From Nothobranchius furzeri (taxonomy: Eukaryota > Chordata > Actinopteri > Cyprinodontiformes > Nothobranchiidae), in the NCBI RefSeq assembly GCF_043380555.1, contig NC_091752.1, positions 30,902,666-30,966,665 on the forward strand: 64,000 bases of DNA. The letters run 5' to 3'. The notes beneath the pieces were generated by a model, which worked only from the letters and a program-made list of their open reading frames with translations, was not told where the DNA came from and made no database searches. Each line of letters begins with the position of its first letter. Position 1 is the stretch's first letter. Positions 48,207 to 58,007 of this stretch are shown here, one piece after another. Both the position numbers and the translations under genes were made by a program.

Positions 48207-48475
48207 CCGAGAGGGCAGAGCCGCGAACAAATACACACAAACAGGCTCACAGCAGCATTGTGACATCATAATGCACCAGCCAATGTCATAGTGTACCTTT
48301 TAGCTAATCGCGATGGCAGATTTTTATTCAAATGTAGTGCAGAGTTTTTATCTGACAATGGCGCAACACTGACAGTTTTAGGCAGAATATTTAAATTTAA
48401 GACACACTAAAATGCCCAATTACTGACTTCATGTGTCTACAGCACAATTAGATACTCATTTATATAGTTTATTAG
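48207..48475 (+). repeat. Left half of a dispersed repeat interrupted by nested insertions
   Basis: Words GGCAGACCGAGAGGGCAGAG, ATTAGATACTCATTTATATA and others match the repeat nested at 19712-20112. The right half (GTGACTTGCTCTTTAATG) appears only after 62254, so the hAT-like element and provirus were inserted into this repeat. Confidence 0.65.
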
Positions 48476-49561
48476 CAGTGTTGGGAGTAATGCGGTCCAA
48501 AAGTAATTAATTACTGTAATGCATCGCTTTTTGCTGTAATGTGGTAATGTAAGGCATTATAGGGAAAGAAAATGGTAATATTTACTCGGTACAATTGTCA
48601 GTAACGCGGTAATTACAATGCATTTTTAAACCCAGAATCAAGATGTGTTCCTTAAAAATTCAAATTGCGGGAAACCCGAAGAAAGATCCAGTATCTGCAT
48701 ATATTACGTCATTTATGGACTCAGCTTTGCAGGCAGAGAGGACGCAGCAGTAACGGCTCAACTACTCCAGCTGCGTCCTGCACGCAGCTGCTGCAACATT
48801 CACAAAATTGCTCCACTAAAACAAAATAATTCACTTGAGATCGTTCATATCGGTGCATATTCTCTGCTATTTTGTGCTTTTCTGATGTGCTTTGCCTCAG
48901 CTGAGTTCATAATCTGTGCCCCGGTGATTTCAACTCATTGCTGCTGGAGCGCCGCGCATGTGAAGATCCCTTTGGCTGATCGTTAGAAAGTAGGAAGTCT
49001 AGGAAACAGTTTTTTCTGGAAGACGGAGAAAACATGCAGCATGCAGGATAGAGAAAGGGCCGGAAATTATTCAAATAAAATCAAGAAAACAAAACAAAGT
49101 GCTTGAAAAGAAAAAAGTAGGTAGATTTATCCTCAATACACATTTTTACCAGTGAAAAGCAATAATATATAAGCATTTAATATTTATACATGTGATAGAA
49201 TCAGATCACCCCAGAAGTCAGTCCCACATTCAGGGCCGTATCAAGGCATTTGGGGACCAAGGTAAATATAGAATTGGAGCCCCCACCACCTCACTCCCTG
49301 ATCAGTTAATATAAGATGGCAGCGTGCCGAGAGTACAGTTTGTTGCTTTCATTTAATAAACAATCATTTTAAAGCACTGTTATTATATCTGACTGTTTTT
49401 AACAGCAATCCTAGCTCGGACACCACATCACTTTCCATATAAATGTCATGAGCTCACTGAGCGTCACATGGCCAGATTCATATTGAAGTTGTATTGGTAA
49501 AAGTAACTTAAAGTAATGCAAAAGTAGTGTAATGCCTTACATTTTAAAATCAGTAATATTG

Positions 49562-50992
49562 TGTTGGGGTTATTCGGTAGCGAACAATTAGTAAGCGTTA
49601 ACTTACTTTTGGATTCTTCAATAAATTCTGTAAATATGGGAATATTTACTGATTTATTAATTAATTAAGATATTCTTAGATATCTCCGGGGCACCACCCT
49701 TTAATTAGAAAGGGAAATGAATCCAAAACCTTATCAGTCTTTCTTGAAGTTCGTATAATCCTTGGAGCAGAGACTTCTCTTCGACACAACAAAGCTACTG
49801 GACACAAAAATCTGAATTTTATAACATTTAATTAAACAATTTGTCAAATGAATAAACAATGAAATAAATGAATAATAACCGTGTGATATGATTGAAGATG
49901 GATGTGTTTGCGTGTGATGGAGGATGTATGAATGGGGTTCTTTGTTCTCACAAAGGAGTAGTGTGTGTGTGTGTGTATGTGCGTGTGTATGGATTCAAAA
50001 TGGAGTCTTGAATACAAGATGGCTGACTCCTTTGTCTGGCTAAAGTGTGGGTGGCAACTTGCACTTTAACTTCCAAAGCACTTAGAATCAGTAGTAACTT
50101 AACCTTAAATCACTCAAAACATTTCAAAGGATCATGAAACAACACAAAAGATTAATCACAAATTATATCTTTTTAGTTTAACTGCTTGGCCGTAGCAGAA
50201 AACATTTAAAGATACCAAACAATGATCAATAAGCAGTTTATTCTTTCAAAATGACCCGACTGACGTATTGGGAGCGAAAGAGGAGAACACGTCTGGTAAT
50301 TTGAAGCAATAGCGCGATTTTATTGCTTATTCTGGACTATAGAGGAAACGGAAGAAGGAGAGAGAGAAATTAGTTTCTGATCACCAGAAGAGCGAGGCGT
50401 CCCTCCCTCTTTGATTTGACGGTTCTCTGTGTTTCTCCGCAGCTTTCGGCGTCGTCCGTCGGTTTGATGCTTTCTCCGTTGTTTGGCGTTCTCCGTGAGT
50501 GTTTCTCCACGGGCTGGACACAAAGAGAACGAAGTTTCTTTTGTGCTGAGTTTGACAACTTACAGAGTCTCTGAGAGCTGGATGGAGCTCCGCTCGTTCC
50601 CAGTCAGGTCCTGATGGAGTTGGAGTGGCTTTCCAGCGGTTGCGTGGCTCAACTTGGGCACTTAGAGTTTCCGCGTGCTCAAGGGAGTCGGAGCGTTCGA
50701 CAAGCGTGTCCTTACCGCCAGGTATCCTGGGCAAAAGAACGAGGTTCCTTTGTCTTTCCTGATGATTTATAGTCTGAGTTCGCGGGAAAGCTCCGTGACT
50801 CCCGCACATGCACAGAATGTGTTTCTGGTATTAGGCGGTGACATCATCACAATGCTTCCATGTGCAAAGCATCATGGGAAATGAAGTTTCTTGGCGCTGA
50901 TGTGATTATTTGCTTTTCAGAGCAATTTAAGCACAGTCATTTTGGAGAAAATCACTGCATAGTAATTTCCTCATGAGGTCAGACCCTCAACA
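49562..50992 (-). repeat. 3' LTR of the provirus
   Basis: 1431 bp. Read on the minus strand it starts TGTTGAGGGTCTGACC and ends ...AACCCCAACA (TG...CA ends). It contains a TATA-like CTATAAATC (50764-50772) and an AATAAA signal (50320-50325). It differs from the 5' LTR by about 12 substitutions and by two GT units in a microsatellite near 49970. Confidence 0.95.
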
Positions 50993-51006
50993 TTCCCCCT
51001 TTTGGT
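50993..51006 (-). promoter_or_regulatory. Polypurine tract before the 3' LTR
   Basis: On the minus strand the bases AACCAAAAGGGGGAA directly precede the LTR start TGTTGAGG. This is the expected primer for plus-strand DNA synthesis and fixes the orientation of the provirus. Confidence 0.85.
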
Positions 51007-51650
51007 TTTGGGGATCGCGCCCAAAGCTCAATCGTCGGAAGCACAGATGGGTTTGTTCCTCATGAACGTAGGTCGACTTGATTGTCGGAAGCACAGGTGG
51101 GTTTGTCCCTTAGGACGTTGGTCTCCTTGGACGCCTTTGTCTTTGGTCTTTGTCTTGGATCCTGGCGCCTTTGGTCTTTTTCTTTGTCTTGGATCCTGGT
51201 CAGGCACAAAACAAAAGAGGATAGGAAACGGGATAGTCCCCAACGCGCATAACGAGAAGAAGCCACTCACGCAGGTGGTACGCAATGATGATGTCGTCCA
51301 TGCGAGAGGTAGTAGTGTAGAAGGAGGAAGGTCGGTGGGCGGTTAACTCCACGAGGGGACACAAAGGCATCTCACCGCCGGCCATACAGTTCAGTTTATG
51401 GAGCACGCGGTGATGTACGAGGTCCATAGTTCGCAAACACGCATTGACCTATGTGGTCCCAAGATTCCCCCCTTTTTGGTCCAAAGGGTGGATCAGGACA
51501 GTCTTTGGGCTAAAACAAGGACCATAAAACTAAGAGGTACTACAATGTGCTGGTGCGTCAGACAGAGTCATTGACAGACTGAGCTGGGCCGGCACATAAC
51601 CACTAGTTAATATGTGACCAAGTAAGAAACAAAAATACAGAAAACCCCAA

Positions 51651-51687
<37 letters not shown>

Positions 51688-51868
51688 TAACATCCAAGAA
51701 AATTCATAGCAACCTTGAGGTCTCATAAAATACATTCTTAGGTCATACATTCAGTGTGTAGCTTATAAAGAATGTGACATAATGCAACACTCAGATAAAA
51801 ATGTGAGGTAGACTAAAGTGAGAACTACTCTTAGGGTTACAAAATAAAGAAAATGTTGCTCACCCCCT
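51007..51868 (-). other. Region between env remnant and 3' LTR
   Basis: No recognised viral gene. It has two short tandem duplications: TCGGAAGCACAG(A/G)TGGGTTTGT at about 51037 and 51079, and TTTGTCTTGGATCCTGG at about 51149 and 51182. A second polypurine-like tract lies at 51465-51479 and an (AAT)n array at about 51654-51684. An 85-codon frame (51028-51285) has no recognisable features. Confidence 0.5.
51654..51684. repeat. (AAT)n microsatellite
   Basis: About ten AAT units inside the provirus, between env and the 3' LTR. Confidence 0.9.
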
Positions 51869-52760
51869 TTAGACAGGTGTGGTACATTCACGCTTGGAGT
51901 CTCCCCGAACGCGGTTACGAGACACACCGTAGGTGAGCAAGTGCATCTTATCTTGGAGTTTCTTAACACGCCTGTAGGCGGAATAAGCAATCACGGCCGT
52001 GATGACCCATCCCATCCCAAGGGCGACCAATGTGCAGATTAAGGTCATATAATCTGTGTCAATGTAGCGTCTTGGGTATCTATTCATGGGCGTCACAGTA
52101 AGTTCACGCGGGGTTTGTGTGAACTTAACAAATTTGGTTCCTTCAATCAGTAAATTTTGGTCAATTTCTAAATCGAAGGCAAAGTTATAACCCTGGAAAG
52201 CGTCCATGATTTCAATCTCTGAGTCATGCTGTTCGAGGTTGAGATGATGGAGTGCCAGGTTTCTAGTTCAAAGTGGAAATGCCTACCGTCCTTTCAAATA
52301 CCAATGTTCAGCATCGACTTAAACCTATAGATGTGAGGTGTCACAATAATGGGAACATGTAACAGCAAACCGAGTTCTAATTTTCTGCATCAACGTGAAT
52401 GGGAATTGCACTACCTAGGCTGTACGCTAGGTGGATTTGTGAAAGGTGCACAGTAGAGGGGTAAGTACGGGGAAATACGACTTTCAACCAAACTGTCCAG
52501 CGTGGAACTTACTTCCCTGAGCAGGTCCTGCATCAAATCTCTCACCACTCGTGTGTACACAATATCCTGATGTATGGTTTCAGACAAAGTCTTGATTGCA
52601 CGTAGAGATTCATTAATCAGAGCAGAATGTAGGTTGACAGTTACAAGAGTACCCTGTAAGGTTTTAGTGAGTACATCCTGTTAGAGGTCTAGGAGGAGTT
52701 TCTCTTGGTTAGTGAAAGTGACGGCGGGGGCGGCTGGTTCTTTGTCGGTTAGTACATGTT
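51869..52760 (-). pseudogene. env remnant (transmembrane subunit part)
   Basis: The 3' part (51869-52207) is an open 112-codon frame. It has a membrane-spanning segment (about TLICTLVALGMGWVITAVIA) followed by a basic cytoplasmic tail. Upstream, about 52495-52760, a heptad-like helical stretch is readable but has a stop codon. The whole surface subunit, signal peptide and most of the ectodomain are absent: env sequence begins almost directly after integrase. No functional envelope can be made. Confidence 0.7.
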
Positions 52761-52808
52761 AATGGATTAAACGTGCACTTTCCCCCCTTTCCATTTCCAT
52801 GCATAGAA

Positions 52809-53301
52809 CTATGTGGAGACTACGTCTACCTCCTGCGGGGAGTCTGGTCTCTGTACCCGCGGGGACGGTTTAACGTAGGGTTTGATTTGGTTTGCATGCA
52901 CCCATTTGTAGACAGGTTCCTGTCTTGCTTTGGTGATGCGTAACCTGTATGCAACTGGAGAGTTTTGCCACGATCTCAAATGGTCCTGACCAGCAGGGCA
53001 GGAACTTCTTAGCTTTGCGTGCCGGTTGGGCGAACCGAAAGTAGAATACTTTGTCACCCACCTCGTATTCGCGGCTGGTTGTCTTTTGGTCGTAGTAGGC
53101 TTTAGCGCCTTCTACGTTGGTGTCCAGTTTCTTCTGAGCGTGCGCGAACGTAGCTCTGAGGTGTGTTTTCAAGTCTGCCACATACTGATGAGCGGTATAG
53201 GCAGTGGCAACACTGACATCCTCTGGGTGATACAGGAGGTGCAGTGGTAGAGTCATCAGTCTGCCCGTCATCATCTCAAAGGGCGTAACCCCCGTGGATC
53301 G
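52809..53301 (-). pseudogene. Integrase C-terminal part, frameshifted
   Basis: The frame 52870-53274 continues the integrase C-terminal domain (YEVGDKVFYFRFAQ ... WSGPFEIVAK). It then loses frame near 52970, where another frame (52809-53057) carries the rest (VAYRLRITKARQEPVYKWVH ...). A stop codon near 53302 separates it from the catalytic core. It would be the DNA-binding domain of integrase if intact. Confidence 0.8.
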
Positions 53302-54141
53302 CTAGGGAGTGGACCGTATGGCCATCAGGACCAGAGGGAGCTCGACATCCCAGTCCTTCCCAGTGGAGCAGACGTACTTTTTGAGCATGGAGACGACCGT
53401 GCGGTTCATCCGTTCGACCTGTCCGGATGACTGTGGGTGATAGGGGAGGTGGAATCTCACTTCCACTCCCAGAAGTTCAAACAGGGACGTCATGACACTG
53501 GATGTGAAATGAGTTCCCCGGTCAGAGTCAATGCAGAGTGGAAGTCCCCATCGACTGAAAACGTGGTTAATCAGCAGTACAGCGGTTGTGACGGCTGTAT
53601 CGTTTGGCGCTGGAAGGCACTCCACCCACTTTGTGAAACTGCAAGTTACAGTTAGCATATATTTGTTTCCTCTTGCCGATTTGGGAACCGGTCCAACCCA
53701 GTCGATCTGCAGGTGGGACCAAGGGAAGGTTATTCCCCTGCGTTGCAGTGGTGCTCCAGCAAGCGGCTGGGAGGGTTGAAACTGGGCACAGATGAGGCAG
53801 CCTTGGACATAGCTGTGTACGTCCTTGGACATCGATGGCCAATATGCTACTTCTGTCAGTGACGCGAGGGTAGCTTTTGCTCCGCGGTAACCTCCGACCG
53901 GAGCGTCGTGGGCGTAGGCAAGCATCACTCCTCTGTGGTCGAGTGGAACAACCCAGCGCGGCGGGCTGTGGTCGTCACGCATGTAAACTAACAAATCGTT
54001 TTGTAGTTTCAGATGCGCAAGTTGACGATGCAGGGTTACCAAATCTCGGCTTGCGCCAGTAGGTGGTGACGGTTGTTTAGACATCGGGCCCTTTTGGAGA
54101 AGCTCGCGGATGAGCTTCAGGTCAGGATCTTGTTCCTGCAC
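53302..54141 (-). pseudogene. Integrase N-terminal and catalytic core
   Basis: Open for 279 codons. It contains a zinc-finger-like N-terminal part ending CLICAQFQPSQP and the catalytic core with the DDE residues in LQIDWVGP, CIDSDRGTHFTS and SSGQVERMNRT. It is cut by a stop after LMAIRSTP, and a frameshift separates it from the RNase H end near 54165. Core residues are preserved although the polyprotein is broken. Confidence 0.88.
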
Positions 54142-54173
54142 AGTGACTAGGTCCGCGTCCTATGGTTTTCTGC

Positions 54174-56138
54174 CTAGAAACACGGGTACCCAACGGTCCG
54201 AGGTTCGTCTGCCTGTTTAGCATGGCGATGAGTAATCGCGCAGACCTCGTGAACGGCTGTGGGTGGAAGCCACTCGTCTTTGAATTCCCAGCAGGTTCCC
54301 TGGTCAGCACCGAGCTTAGCAAGGCGGTCTGCTTCGTCATTACCATCTTTCTCCGGACCTAGGGTCCTGGAGTGACCTTTGACCTTTTTCCAGTAGACCA
54401 TTATGCCTTTCTCAGTGGTGAGCAGATCACATGCTAGGAATAACTCCGAGTGTTTCACGTCTCTGTTCCTGGCGTTTTTCATATGGTTCTCCTTCCACAT
54501 GGGGAAGTGAGAAATGAAGCTGTGTCTAGCGTAGTTTGAATCTGAGCAAAGGACGATTTGAGTGATGTCCAAGGCTGCCGCCTGCTGGAGGGTTATCAAC
54601 ACTGCAGCAATTTCGGCGTACTGACTAGACTTTTGGCCCAACCGGTAGTAATTTGGTTGCTTAGTGTCACAGTCCACCCAAACGACTCCAACCCCAGCAC
54701 GGAGCTGGCCTTCGTGAAGGTAGGCGCATCCGTCAGTGTAAACTTTCGGAAGCCCTTGGCAAACATTCTCATCAAAGTAGCGATGATTGGATGCGGTTGG
54801 GTAGGCTGCGGCAGGTGTGTCCAGGGGGCCCATGACGAAGTCAGAGTCACAGTGCTGGTAGCCAGCTAGCCCTTGTCCTAGCGCTAGCTTGGTGTTCTGA
54901 CCATACTTGACCTCAATGTTGTATCCTTGGAGCACCATCATCCACGTCGCAATGCGGCTGTTTGACACTCTTCCTTCGCGCAGTCGCTGGCTGTTTAGGA
55001 ATGTGACAGGCTGATGACACGTTTCAATGATCACTTTCTGTCCACCGATGTAACTACGAAAGTGTTCGACGGCCCAGACTGTAGAGAGGAGAGCTCTCTC
55101 GCAGTCTGAGAACTGGAGTTCGACCTTGCTCAGAGGCTTGCTGGCGTATGCCACAGCTCTCATGTCCTGATCGTGTTTCTGCTTCAAAGCAGCGCTCAGG
55201 CAGTGAGAGGAGAAAGTCACCTCTATGAAGAACTCCTTATCCTTGTCTGGGTAAGCCAGACAGGGTGCGGACGCCAACTTCTGTTTTAGGAACTGGAAGG
55301 AGAGTTCTTGGGGTCTGTCCCACACGAAAGGTGTGTCGTTCCGAAGCAGCTCAGTGAGGGGCCTTGCCATTTCAGCGTACTCCTCAATGAACTGCCTGGA
55401 GTAGTTGCAGACTCCAAGGAAGCTCCTGAGTTCAGTCAGATTAGCTGGGGCTTTGATGTCCTGAATGGCCCTAATGTGTCCCGCTTGGGGCTCGACTCCA
55501 TTAGGGCCCAGCAGCAGTCCAACATACTCCACTTTGGTTTCGCACCACTGTCCCTTGAGAATCGCCAATTTAGCTCCGGCATCAGCGAGCTGTTGCAGCA
55601 CGTGACGGAGTTCGGCCAAGTGCTCCTCGAAGGTTCGACTCCTCATCAAGATGTATTCGACATATATGAGGTTCCCTCTGGAAGCAGCATCTGACATGGC
55701 TTTGTGGAGGAAGATGTTGAACTCTGCAGGTGAGTTAGAGTAGCCAAAGGGGCAGCGGTTCCAAGTATATTGGCAATTTCCAAAGGAGAAAGCCAGTTTA
55801 TACTGGTCTGCCGGCTCAACCTTCATGGTCCAGAAGCCGTTGGCTACGTCAACCATAGAGAAGAAACGAGCATCTCTGACTCTGGCTAGCTCCTGATCTA
55901 AATGGATCATAGGCCACCTGGAGAGAGGTACTTGTTTGTTCAGTGCACGATAGTCTATGGTGAGACGCCATTTCCCAGTCGGTTTCAGAACCGGCCAGAT
56001 GGGAGAGTTGTAAGTGGAGTTACACTCTCTGATGATGTTTATCTCCTTCAGCTGATCGAGGATCTCCTGGATCGACTCATAAGCAGCGAGGGGAATCTTG
56101 TACTGGCGTACAAAAGTAGGAGGGGCATTCGGGTTCAT
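54174..56138 (-). pseudogene. Reverse transcriptase and RNase H of pol
   Basis: A 654-codon open segment. RT motifs run from the fingers (TYNSPIWPVLKPTGKWRLTI, DYRALN) through the palm. The place of the catalytic Tyr-x-Asp-Asp reads IYVEYILM, so both metal-binding aspartates are replaced and polymerase activity is not expected. A degenerate tether-type RNase H domain follows, then a second RNase H whose acidic residues (VYTDGC, AEIAAVL, LCSDSNYA, GNDEADRLAKLG) are all present. Frameshifts at about 56240 and 54165 disconnect it from the protease side and from integrase. Confidence 0.9.
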
Positions 56139-57394
56139 TGGAATGCGAACCGTGTGCAGGTTTGTGAGTCCACAGTCCAGGGAGTCCCTGGATAAGACGG
56201 ACTGAAACTCATAGAACAGGCTTCTAAGCTCTGCTCTCTGCTCCTCTGACTCCAGCGCATCCGTTGTGTCAAGCTGCTGCTGACTTCGGCCTCAAAGCCG
56301 TCATAAGGTTCAGAGGAGGAGGGTCTCTGGTGTTCCGGGCTTTCAACCGGTGACTCAGAGGGTTGAATATTTATTGCAAAAACCGTTAGACACTGACCGC
56401 CGTCAGTATCGAAGGTTGCACTGCAAATGGGTTCCTCAGGAAGGGCTTCATGCCGCTTGATGGTAATCATTTGTGAGGGAAAAGTACTGAATGTGTCTGC
56501 ACCAATCTGTCTGTCGTTCACAAACAAGGGAAGTTGTCCGATCACGGGGACTGAAAGTTCGAAGTCATGGAATGAGCTATCTTTCAGCATGCCCAAGGGC
56601 TTTCCTGCCGGCATGTGGATAGGACTCCGGGTCGGATTTTTGACCAACAAGTAGGCAGAACGATTGTTCAGCTCCAAGAGTGGCGTGCCACAGACGGCTA
56701 AGTTGAGCTCCAAGAAGTGTGGTGATGGCTGGAAGAAGGCCTGTGTGCCTGGCAGCTTCTGATGCTTCATCAGAGTCAGACGAACGGGGACTCCTTTGAC
56801 CAGTGGGGGCAGAACCGTGCTGGCCTCAACCACTGCACGGCAGGCCTGTGGAATGGTCTGACCGGACAGCAAGTGTTCAGGGCCTTCTGAGCGAGGCTCA
56901 GAGGATGGTGTGGCCCGGGCCCAAAGGACTTGATTGCAAGTGTCCAGCTGGGCACCGAGTCAAACCAGCAGATCTGCTCCAATGAGTGCAGGTGGATCAA
57001 GCTGTGGTATGATGCTGAATGTATGTGTGAGCTGTCTTGCTCCAAGCTGGATAGTCGGAGAGCAGACCTCTGGCGCTTTCAGGAGCCTCTGCGGCCAAGC
57101 AGGTGACAAGAGCCGATGGCTACGTGTCACACTGACCAGAAGGGGGTCCTTCTGACGCAGGTGTTCAAACATCTGCTGGCTGATGGCTGACTTCTCCGAC
57201 CAAAGAGCAAGGCGAGCATCTGAGATGTGGGTGCAGTTGATGGTGAGACCACCAACTATGTGTGGTGCATATGGCTGCAGGCTGACGTTCTTCAGCGAGC
57301 AGAGAAAAGATGAATGTGTGCGGAGCGGAGTTCCAGGAGCGATTTCGTGCCTTTGCAGGCGGACATCGTCGGTTGGAGCCGTAGGGAGGGGCAT
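56135..57394 (-). pseudogene. pro-pol linker region with in-frame stops
   Basis: Two open stretches in one frame (56960-57394 and 56135-56872), separated by stop codons, between protease and RT. The first ends LDPPALIGADLLV, which resembles a second aspartic-protease-like C-terminal motif (ALIGADLL). The second is Pro/Ser-rich toward its end. It is followed by a frameshift into RT. The function of this extra segment is not recognised. Confidence 0.65.
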
Positions 57395-57433
57395 GACCTT
57401 GGAACAAGGGTTTTGCGGCTCACTTAGGCTGAC

Positions 57434-57982
57434 TTAAAGAATGGAGGATGATTGGCTGCTATCTGGGTTCCAGGGCTTAGGTGTGTCCACCTGAGCCCAA
57501 AGTTGACCCTTCTGGCAGTCGATGAGGGGAGCTAGACGTTCAAGCAGGTCCTGACCAATGAGAAGTGGTTCAGTGTCTAGCTGGCAGACATAAAACGGGT
57601 GAACCAGAGTCATGTCTTGGAAGGTGATGTCCAGCCATGCCCGGTGAGTGATGCACTCCCGGGTCTGGGTGTAGCTGGTGATTTTCAGGTCACAGGGTTC
57701 TACCTGGACTGGTTTCCCAAGCGACTGCATGGTGTCAGACATGCGATGGAACAGTGTGGAGCACATCAGGGTGATTTCTGAGCCGGTATCCAGCAGAGCA
57801 TCAACCTGAATGCATCCACCTACGTTGGTGCTACAGTACAAACGGCAAGCATGATCAAGGTTTGTTAAGTCACCAAGGAACTTCAGAAATTTAGTATCAG
57901 GTTTCTCTGTGGGGTAGATTTCAGGAGACTCCTGTGATCTACCAGTAGTGTTCCCCCAGCTGATCAGGTAGGTCCTGGCCAC
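57434..57982 (-). pseudogene. Retroviral aspartic protease
   Basis: The frame encodes 182 residues with the active-site motif LLDTGSEITL and the later LLIGQDLLERL flap/helix motif. It would cleave Gag and Pol. It is in a different frame from gag, whose stop is at 58008, so expression would have needed frameshifting. It ends at a stop codon after which the same frame continues into the linker region, so that stop may be a mutation. The active-site residues are intact. Confidence 0.85.
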
Positions 57983-58007
57983 GCTGGGGGGGTTGAGCCA
58001 CGCCTAG

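Noticed and set aside
50320..50884. 142-codon and related frames, duplicated at 61496-62060
   Set aside because: They lie in the two LTRs, so duplication is explained. The frames have no recognisable domain and cross the predicted promoter and polyadenylation signal.
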